Source: Pseudomonadales bacterium
Lineage (GTDB): Bacteria; Pseudomonadota; Gammaproteobacteria; Pseudomonadales; Azotimanducaceae
Direction: 5' to 3'
Assembly (NCBI GenBank): GCA_029244465.1
Contig: JAQWQN010000187.1
Coordinates: 1 to 19,456, forward strand
DNA length: 19,456 nucleotides
The number at the start of each line of letters is the position of its first letter. The stretch's first letter is position 1. Below the pieces are notes generated by a model. It saw nothing but the letters and a program-made list of their open reading frames with translations. It was not told the DNA's origin and searched no databases. The position numbers and the translations under genes were made by a program. This document shows positions 13,981 to 19,456 of this stretch, piece by piece.

Positions 13981-15434
13981 ACGATTTGCTCCGGATGGGT
14001 TTGGTGCCAATCGGTTTCGGCTTGGTAAGCGTCGGCTAATCCAAGAATAAGATCCTCTCTAAAAGCGGGCCCTATTAACTGTGCGCCGACAGGTAGATTG
14101 GCGACAAAACCACAGGGCATAGATAATGCTGGGAGACCGGCCAGGGATACCGGCACGGTGAATTTGTCTTGTTGATACATGGCGACCGGATCTTTTGTGA
14201 GACTGCCCTGCGCGAAGGCGCCGCCAAGCGTAGTGGGCGCCAAAAGGACATCGACTGTTGTAAACGCCCGCGTGAAGTCGTTAGCAATCAATCGTCTTAT
14301 TTTTTGCGCCTTTAAATAGTAGGCGTCGTAGTAGCCCACCGAGAGCGCGTACGTCCCAGTCAAAATGCGACGCTTAACTTCGGCGCCGAATCCTTCGCTT
14401 CGCGAGCGTTGATAGAGATCTTCGAGAGATTCTGACTCGTCGCTACGATGTCCGAATCTAACGCCATCGTAGCGAGACAAATTGGTTGAGGCTTCTGCCC
14501 CTGCGATCACATAGTAGGCGGGAATTGCGGCGTCGGTATGTGGTAAATCTATGTCGACGCAGGTGTGGCCTTGTGCTTCTAGGCAATGACGCACACCTTC
14601 GAGAGGGGCTGCTGACTCATTGGCGTGGTCGAAGTATTGTCGTGGCAATCCTATCTTGAGGCCTGCCGGTCTGGAGAGTTTGCCTTGTAGGGCGTCTGCC
14701 ATCCAAGCATCTTCGCGATCTGCGCTGGTTGAGTCGCGTTCATCAAATCCAGCCATTGCTGCCAGGAGAATGGCGGCGTCTATAGCATCGTGAGTCATCG
14801 GGCCCGCTTGATCGAGACTTGAAGCGAACGCGATCATGCCGTACCGAGAAACTCGACCATAGGTTGGTTTGAGGCCTGTGATACCGCACAAAGAAGCGGG
14901 TTGTCGGATTGAGCCACCGGTATCTGTGCCGGTTGCTGCTGGGGTTAAGCCTGCAGCGACTGCCGCTGCAGACCCGCCGGAAGAGCCGCCAGGTACCAGT
15001 GCCTCCCCCCAGGGGTTCGTGACCGGACCGAAATAGCTATTCTCGTTAGATGACCCCATCGCGAATTCATCCATGTTGGTTTTACCCAACATCACCATCC
15101 CTTGCGTGTTGATGCGATTGACTATGGTTGCGTTGTAAGGCGCAATGAAATCCGCCAGCATGCGAGAACCGGCCGTAGTGCGAATATCCTTGGTGCAGAA
15201 AATATCTTTGTGCGCCATTGGAACGCCAGCCAGCCAGCCTGCGTCTCCATTTCTTCGTGCGCGGTCTTGTTTGGCTGCACTCGCGAGTGCCGAGTCAGTG
15301 GTGAGAGTAACGAAAGCGTTGTTTTGATCTTGCGCAATGCGTTCGAGAAAGTGCTTCGTGAGTTCCACACTCGAATAAGCACCAGCGGCTAAGCCGCTCG
15401 CAAGGTCATGTACTGTGGTAAATGGCTTGGTCAT
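13977..15434 (-). CDS. gatA: GatA, Asp/Glu-tRNA amidotransferase subunit A
   Basis: Amidase-signature subunit of GatCAB; hydrolyses glutamine to supply ammonia for transamidation of mischarged tRNA. 485 residues, full length. The Ser-cisSer-Lys triad is present: K76 (VPMAHKDIF), S151 in PGGSSGGSAAAVA and nucleophile S175 in TDTGGSIRQPA, spaced as in characterised GatA. The glutamine pocket region and the C-terminal ALSMPCGF/GAQLIGP segments are also intact. Start ATG 15434 overlaps the gatC stop (ATGA), and its own stop overlaps the gatB start (ATGA), so the three genes are probably translationally coupled in the order gatC-gatA-gatB. Confidence 0.97.
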   Translation of the reverse strand: MTKPFTTVHDLASGLAAGAYSSVELTKHFLERIAQDQNNAFVTLTTDSALASAAKQDRARRNGDAGWLAGVPMAHKDIFCTKDIRTTAGSRMLADFIAPYNATIVNRINTQGMVMLGKTNMDEFAMGSSNENSYFGPVTNPWGEALVPGGSSGGSAAAVAAGLTPAATGTDTGGSIRQPASLCGITGLKPTYGRVSRYGMIAFASSLDQAGPMTHDAIDAAILLAAMAGFDERDSTSADREDAWMADALQGKLSRPAGLKIGLPRQYFDHANESAAPLEGVRHCLEAQGHTCVDIDLPHTDAAIPAYYVIAGAEASTNLSRYDGVRFGHRSDESESLEDLYQRSRSEGFGAEVKRRILTGTYALSVGYYDAYYLKAQKIRRLIANDFTRAFTTVDVLLAPTTLGGAFAQGSLTKDPVAMYQQDKFTVPVSLAGLPALSMPCGFVANLPVGAQLIGPAFREDLILGLADAYQAETDWHQTHPEQIV

Positions 15435-15727
15435 TCGATAACTCGCGGCACAAGGTAATAGCCGTCTTGCGTGGACGGTGCAGACGCCTGGAACTGGTTA
15501 CGGTCGACTTCTTCCGTGACCCGATCAGCGCGCAAGCGTTGGTTGGCATCAAGTGGGTTCGCCATTGGCGCTACATCGCTCGTATCGATTTTTTGCATCG
15601 AGTCAATCATATCGATGATGTTCTCAAGATCGCTTGTCGTGGCCCTTTGGTCGTCGCGATCCAATGACAGCCGGGCAAGGCGCGCGAGATGAACGAGGTC
15701 GATATTGTGGTCGCTAGAGTCTGCCAC
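15431..15727 (-). CDS. gatC: GatC, Asp/Glu-tRNA amidotransferase subunit C
   Basis: Small subunit that wraps around GatA and stabilises the GatA-GatB interface. 98 residues from GTG 15727, typical for the family: LVHLARLARLSL near the N-terminus, ENIIDMIDSMQKIDTSDV in the middle, PLDANQRLRADRVTE, and the conserved C-terminal YYLVPRVIE. The frame is open further upstream, but residues before 15727 lack family resemblance. GTG 15727 places 11 residues before HLARL, as I recall for pseudomonad GatC. The ribosome site is poor (AAAGG directly before GTG). First gene of gatCAB, divergent from mreB with about 175 bases between. Confidence 0.93.
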   Translation of the reverse strand: MADSSDHNIDLVHLARLARLSLDRDDQRATTSDLENIIDMIDSMQKIDTSDVAPMANPLDANQRLRADRVTEEVDRNQFQASAPSTQDGYYLVPRVIE

Positions 15728-15771
15728 CTTTGTTGATCCAATTTGTGGGGACGCGAACCTTAGTGTACCCA

Positions 15772-15799
15772 CTCTGAAATTTCCAGAGCGGAATCCGCT
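15772..15799. repeat. Inverted repeats between gatC and mreB
   Basis: AGCGGA (15787-15792) and TCCGCT (15794-15799) form a perfect 6-1-6 inverted repeat. It overlaps CTCTG...CAGAG (15772-15788), whose interior contains the palindrome GAAATTTC. They lie in the divergent promoter region of gatCAB and mreBCD and could be an operator or simply a hairpin. No known binding-site consensus is recognised. Confidence 0.4.
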
Positions 15800-15902
15800 G
15801 TCCGTTTTGGACGCTTTTGTGTGTAACTTTAACCGTGTTATCCCCTGCACTGGCTGCCGATATGCTCTATGATTACACTTTGTAAATGGACTGCAGCGCC
15901 TG

Positions 15903-16943
15903 ATGTTCAAGAAAATCCGCGGGTTGTTCTCTCGGGACCTCTCAATCGACCTCGGTACTGCCAACACCCTGATCTATGTACGTGAACAAGGTATCGTGCT
16001 CAACGAGCCTTCGGTGGTAGCGATTCGGCTGAACGGCAGCCAGAAAAGTGTGGCAGCGGTGGGGCTGGATGCTAAACGTATGCTTGGCAGAACCCCGGGC
16101 AATATCACAGCCATCCGACCGTTAAAAGATGGGGTCATTGCAGACTTCTTGGTGACCGAGAAGATGCTGAAATATTTCATCAGCAAAGTGCATGAGAATT
16201 CGTTCATTCGGCCAAGTCCGAGGGTTCTCGTCTGTGTGCCATGTAAGTCCACTGAAGTTGAACGGCGAGCGATCAGAGAGAGTGCATTGTCGGCTGGTGC
16301 TCGAGATGTTCGGTTGATTGAAGAGCCGATGGCAGCCGCCATTGGCGCTGGCTTGCCGGTACAGGAAGCGATTGGCACCATGGTCGTGGATATCGGAGGC
16401 GGCACGACTGAAATCGCGATAATTTCGCTCAATGGGGTTGTACTGTCAGATACCGTTCGCGTCGGCGGCGATCGATTCGACGAAGCGATTGTAGCCTATG
16501 TCCGTCGGACTCAGGGTAGTTTGATCGGGGAGGCGACGGCTGAACGAATCAAGCAAGAGATTGGCGCGGCTTACCCGCAAAAAGACGCTCGAGAAATCGA
16601 TGTGCGGGGTCGTAATCTGGCGGAAGGCGTACCGCGATCTTTTACGCTAGGTAGCAATGAAATATTGGAAGCCTTGCAAGAACCACTGTCGATGATCGTG
16701 CAATCGGTGAAGAGCGCGTTGGAGCAATGTCCGCCTGAGCTTGCCTCAGATATTGCCGAAACGGGGATGGTGCTAACGGGTGGGGGCGCGTTGTTAAGAG
16801 ATTTGGATGCTTTACTTGCGGAAGAGACAGGCTTGCCGGTTATCATCGCGGAAGATCCGTTGACGTGTGTCGCGCGTGGTGGTGGCAAGGCGTTAGACCT
16901 CATGGATGCAGCAGGCAATGTGGATTTGCTGTCTACCCAGTAG
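15903..16943 (+). CDS. mreB: Rod-shape determining protein MreB (actin homologue)
   Basis: Bacterial actin that forms membrane-bound filaments and guides the elongasome for lateral peptidoglycan synthesis; implies a rod-shaped cell. 346 residues, full length. The N-terminal amphipathic start MFKKIRGLFSRDLSIDLGTA carries the first phosphate loop; then LIEEPMAAAIGAG (about 138-150), the second phosphate motif VVDIGGGTTE (161-170), VRVGGDRFDEAI and the adenosine motif LTGGGALLRD (291-300). ATG 15903 matches the family start, though its ribosome site is weak. A TATGAT at 15868-15873 is a possible -10 with a poor -35. Head of mreB-mreC-mreD-maf-rng. Confidence 0.98.
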   Translation: MFKKIRGLFSRDLSIDLGTANTLIYVREQGIVLNEPSVVAIRLNGSQKSVAAVGLDAKRMLGRTPGNITAIRPLKDGVIADFLVTEKMLKYFISKVHENSFIRPSPRVLVCVPCKSTEVERRAIRESALSAGARDVRLIEEPMAAAIGAGLPVQEAIGTMVVDIGGGTTEIAIISLNGVVLSDTVRVGGDRFDEAIVAYVRRTQGSLIGEATAERIKQEIGAAYPQKDAREIDVRGRNLAEGVPRSFTLGSNEILEALQEPLSMIVQSVKSALEQCPPELASDIAETGMVLTGGGALLRDLDALLAEETGLPVIIAEDPLTCVARGGGKALDLMDAAGNVDLLSTQ

Positions 16944-16961
16944 GAAAAGATAGACATAGGA

Positions 16962-16970
16962 AGAGGAAGG
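16962..16970 (+). promoter_or_regulatory. Shine-Dalgarno that points to the ATC start of mreC
   Basis: AGAGGAAGG (16962-16970) is the strongest ribosome binding site in the mreB-mreC gap. It ends seven bases before ATC 16978, whereas the first conventional start in the frame, TTG 17029, is about 58 bases away and has no own site at a proper distance. Confidence 0.7.
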
Positions 16971-16977
16971 CAGGCTC

Positions 16978-17811
16978 ATCAAGGCGCTGTTCGTAAGAGA
17001 AAGTGGTGCTGGATACCTCCTTACGGGATTGGCCTTACTGTCGGTGCTTCTTCTTGCAATTGAGTCTTCAACAGGTCTGGTGCAACCGGTCCGAGAACAA
17101 GTAGAAGGTGTCGCGAGTCCGGTCTATTTTTTAGCGGAGTCCCCTTATCTGCTTGCCGGTCAAGCACGCTCAGTCTTTTCGATTCAGTCACAGTTGCGCG
17201 AACGAAATCTAACGCTACAACGCCATATTCTTGAACTCACGCATATCTCCCAGCAGTTTGTCGCGTTAAAGGCTGAGAACGATCGCTTACGACAACTTCT
17301 GGGTTCCCAAGGACGATTGCCCTATGAAGTTTTGATCGCGGAGGTTGTTGGGATTGTACCGAATACAGGTAGTTTCCAGGTCATCGTTGACAAGGGCGCG
17401 GATGCTGGGATCCAAACGGGTCAGCCGGTGCTCGATGCCAGCGGTTTGTTTGGCCAAGTCATCACTGTGGCGCCGTTTTCAAGTCGAGTACTTCTTTTGA
17501 CCGATCACAACCATGCAGTGCCCGTACAAGTGAATCGTAACGGTGTCCGTAGTATTGCTGGTGGTACCGGCTTGCGGGACCGGTTGGAGCTGGAAAATGT
17601 GCCGGTATCAGCGGACATCCTAGAAGGTGACCTTCTTGAAACTTCTGGTCTTGGCGGTCGTTTTCCGACCGGATATCCGGTTGGGGTCGTGGTGTCCGTG
17701 CTGGTCGAGCCGACGTCAGCCTACGCCCAAGTTGTGGTTAAACCGAGTGCAGAGCTCGATCGTTCACGCCATGTACTGGTGATCTTTGAACCGCAAGTGG
17801 TGGCGCCATGA
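16978..17811 (+). CDS. mreC: Rod-shape determining protein MreC, apparent ATC start
   Basis: Bitopic inner-membrane protein of the elongasome; its periplasmic part contacts PBP2/RodA. About 277 residues when read from ATC 16978: a short cytoplasmic KALFVRESGAG, a membrane helix YLLTGLALLSVLLLAI, a coiled coil about 69-108 (QLRERNLTLQRHILEL, LKAENDRLRQLLGS), then two beta domains (VLIAEVVGIVPNTGSFQVIV, LLLTDHNHAVPVQVNRNGVR, RFPTGYPVGVVVSV). Between a TAG at 16957 and TTG 17029 there is no ATG, GTG or TTG. Starting at the TTG would cut away the cytoplasmic tail and half the membrane helix, whereas relatives start around MIKPLF, matching the IKALF encoded here. CTG 16987 is another candidate but is badly spaced from the ribosome site. 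The stop overlaps the mreD start (ATGA). Confidence 0.93.
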   Translation: MKALFVRESGAGYLLTGLALLSVLLLAIESSTGLVQPVREQVEGVASPVYFLAESPYLLAGQARSVFSIQSQLRERNLTLQRHILELTHISQQFVALKAENDRLRQLLGSQGRLPYEVLIAEVVGIVPNTGSFQVIVDKGADAGIQTGQPVLDASGLFGQVITVAPFSSRVLLLTDHNHAVPVQVNRNGVRSIAGGTGLRDRLELENVPVSADILEGDLLETSGLGGRFPTGYPVGVVVSVLVEPTSAYAQVVVKPSAELDRSRHVLVIFEPQVVAP

Positions 17812-18302
17812 ATCCGTTTACCGGCGGTTGGGTCATCCTGATGACTTTGTTGATGGCGATGACGCTGGCAGTTTTTCGCCTACCGGATGGGTCACCGGAA
17901 TGGTTGGGTTGGTTTCGCCCCAGTTGGGTGCTTTTGATTTTGTTTTTTTGGGCAATGGAATTGCCCCATCGCATAGGTTTGATCGCAGCGTGGTTCATGG
18001 GCCTGTTGATGGATGGGTTGCAGGGTGAACCGTTGGGGCTGAATGGATTTTTATTGGCTAGTTTCACCTACGTTACGTGGCGATTTTTTGAACGGCTACG
18101 AATGTATTCTGTGTTGCAACAATGTGGCGTTGTCTTGGTTTTGATATTACTTGCACAACTGGTGCGTGCTGGCACGTTGTATCTGGCTTCGAATCAACCC
18201 TTTGGTTTCGCGATGTTTGGCACGGTGCTTTCGTCTACTCTACTTTGGCCTTTTATCTATCTTTTGCTGATGCGAATAAGGACGTCGGTGCGAATCGAAT
18301 GA
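17808..18302 (+). CDS. mreD: Rod-shape determining protein MreD
   Basis: Integral membrane component of the elongasome that associates with MreC. 164 residues, family length, with about five hydrophobic segments: WVILMTLLMAMTLAVF, WVLLILFFWAMELP, GLIAAWFMGLLMDGL, VVLVLILLAQLVRAGTLYLA and LWPFIYLLLMRI. The cytoplasmic-side motif DGLQGEPLGLNGFL is typical of the family. ATG 17808 overlaps the mreC stop, and the TGA stop overlaps the maf ATG (ATGA in both cases). A T7 run occurs at 17943-17949 but the frame is intact. Confidence 0.95.
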   Translation: MNPFTGGWVILMTLLMAMTLAVFRLPDGSPEWLGWFRPSWVLLILFFWAMELPHRIGLIAAWFMGLLMDGLQGEPLGLNGFLLASFTYVTWRFFERLRMYSVLQQCGVVLVLILLAQLVRAGTLYLASNQPFGFAMFGTVLSSTLLWPFIYLLLMRIRTSVRIE

Positions 18303-18898
18303 GCAACCGACTTGTTCTAGCATCGCAATCGCCTAGAAGAGCCGAACTATTGCGCCAGATTGGCCTCCCGTTCGATGTGCATGTCACGGATGTCGATGAA
18401 ACGAAGTTGGCCGATGAATCCTCAGAGGAATATGTCGAGAGGTTAGCGCAAGAGAAATGCCATGCAGGATGGCAGTTAAGCAAGGCGGATTCGCCTGTGG
18501 CAGTAATCGGTGCGGATACGATCGTCTTGCTTGGCGATGAACTTCTTGGCAAACCGGCTGGTCTAAATGAAGGCAAGGCGATGTTAACCAGGCTGGCGGG
18601 CAAGACACATACGGTTTTGTCGGGCGTAGCTGTTAGCAACGGTCAACGCCTTGAATCAACAGTGGTGTCCTCGACAGTGACGTTTAAAGCCCTGAGTCGC
18701 CACGACATAGATGCCTATATAGCCACGGGTGAAGGCCAAGACAAGGCAGGAAGCTATGGGATTCAGGGGATTGGGGGTATATTCGTGGAGCGGATAGAAG
18801 GTAGCTTCAGTGCTGTGATGGGTCTGCCCGTGCAAGAAACTGAGGCGTTATTGCGAACGCTCAATATAGATACTTGGGGTATGCGCTGCCATGGCTGA
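18299..18898 (+). CDS. maf: Maf/YhdE-type nucleoside triphosphate pyrophosphatase (dTTP/UTP)
   Basis: House-cleaning pyrophosphatase of 199 residues that hydrolyses dTTP, UTP and some modified nucleotides to monophosphates. N-terminal phosphate motif ASQSPRRAELLRQIGL (R13, R14 region), catalytic Asp in GADTIVLL (D73), GKP with K85, and DKAGSYGIQGIGG (K149, Q156). Sequence and neighbourhood match E. coli YhdE next to mreD and rng, so this is the dTTP/UTP subfamily rather than the m7GTP-specific YceF. ATG 18299 overlaps the mreD stop; the frame is open upstream, but those residues lie within mreD. The stop lies eight bases into rng. Confidence 0.95.
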   Translation: MSNRLVLASQSPRRAELLRQIGLPFDVHVTDVDETKLADESSEEYVERLAQEKCHAGWQLSKADSPVAVIGADTIVLLGDELLGKPAGLNEGKAMLTRLAGKTHTVLSGVAVSNGQRLESTVVSSTVTFKALSRHDIDAYIATGEGQDKAGSYGIQGIGGIFVERIEGSFSAVMGLPVQETEALLRTLNIDTWGMRCHG

Positions 18899-19456
18899 AG
18901 AACTCCTGATCAATGTTAATCCGTTTGAGACTCGAGTCGCGCTGGTCGCGCATGGGCTCCTCCAAGAAATCCACGTCGCTCGAGCTGAAGGGTATAGTGT
19001 GACCGGCAACATCTATTTAGGTCGGGTTGAACGGATTGTGCCGGGTATGCAGGCTGCGTTTGTGAACATAGGGTTGCATCGACCTGGCTTCTTGCACGCG
19101 CGGGATATTGATTCACCTCGGGTCCTATTGGCCGATGATGGGTCAGAGCGGGAGGCCGCGAAAGCGGACATACGGGAGCTGCTGCATGATGGACAGACAA
19201 TTCTCATCCAGGTAGAGAAGGACCCGATATCGACAAAAGGCGCGCGCCTGTCAACGCAACTTGCCTTAGCGTCGAAGTATTTGGTGCTCATGCCAAATGA
19301 GACCCACGTTGGGATTTCGCAACGGATCCAAGACGAAGGAGAAAGGCACCGTTTGCGTACCCTTCTGTCTACGGTTCAAGGCGCGCGCGAGACAGCTGTT
19401 GGGGTCATTGCGAGGACCGCCGCTGAGAGTGCGACGGAGTTGCAACTTGCTACCGA
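18891..19456 (+). CDS. rng: Ribonuclease G (CafA), 5' part
   Basis: Endoribonuclease of the RNase E/G family; matures the 5' end of 16S rRNA and degrades some mRNAs. About 188 residues are visible before the window ends, with no stop. The N-terminus EELLINVNPFETRVALV is followed by LLQEIHVARAEG, the S1 domain segment GNIYLGRVERIVPGMQAAFV and NIGLHRPGFLHARDI, then KDPISTKGARLSTQ (the 5' sensor region), HVGISQRI and RTAAESATE. It follows the RNase G pattern closely, beginning directly at this N-terminus. ATG 18891 overlaps the end of maf by eight bases. The catalytic DNase-I-like subdomain and zinc link lie outside the window. Confidence 0.96.
   Translation, partial: MAEELLINVNPFETRVALVAHGLLQEIHVARAEGYSVTGNIYLGRVERIVPGMQAAFVNIGLHRPGFLHARDIDSPRVLLADDGSEREAAKADIRELLHDGQTILIQVEKDPISTKGARLSTQLALASKYLVLMPNETHVGISQRIQDEGERHRLRTLLSTVQGARETAVGVIARTAAESATELQLAT

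Noticed and set aside
17029..17811. mreC starting at TTG 17029
   Set aside because: It would lose the cytoplasmic tail and half the membrane helix and lacks a spaced ribosome site.

Overview
The window reads as chromosomal DNA of a mid-GC gammaproteobacterium. The evidence is a housekeeping sigma-70 very close to E. coli RpoD through regions 2-4, a tRNA-Ile2(CAU) downstream of rpoD (a neighbourhood also found in enterics and pseudomonads), and the block gatB-gatA-gatC divergent from mreB-mreC-mreD-maf-rng. As far as I recall, that block has the same order in Pseudomonas. I cannot assign a genus. The SDR, thiolase and DUF35 genes suggest acyl-CoA or lipid metabolism.

Layout. (1) 1-1154: 3' part of rpoD with an intrinsic terminator. 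(2) 1155-1833: no recognisable gene. (3) 1834-5592: tRNA-Ile2 with a sigma-70-like promoter, a 14-29 nt leader to an O-antigen-ligase-family membrane protein, then two GT4 glycosyltransferases on the opposite strand; these look like surface polysaccharide genes. (4) 5605-6550: an unassigned stretch, then a decayed gcvR-like gene (two ACT domains) whose 5' end overlaps the stop of glyS. (5) 6547-7911: a single-chain glycyl-tRNA synthetase. (6) 8149-9711: SDR oxidoreductase and a DUF1499 membrane protein. (7) 9741-11953: a YfcE-like phosphoesterase, and a DUF35-thiolase pair ending in a strong terminator. (8) 12123-12557: a two-CBS-domain protein. (9) 12554-15727: gatCAB, with a one-base frameshift in gatB. 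(10) 15903-19456: mreBCD, maf and the 5' part of rng, packed with ATGA or longer overlaps.

The main surprises concern gene integrity and translation signals. Two otherwise intact genes, mreC and a glycosyltransferase, have no ATG, GTG or TTG where the family N-terminus begins. Both have an ATC codon exactly there, 6-7 nt after a good Shine-Dalgarno. The gcvR-like gene carries about three frameshifts and a nonsense codon, and gatB carries one frameshift. All three polysaccharide genes carry homopolymers of 8-9 bases in frame; I saw no coding run that long elsewhere in the window. These features fit a genome under relaxed selection or using slip-prone surface genes, but consensus sequencing errors must be excluded first. 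I found no CRISPR array, transposase, phage gene or defence system.
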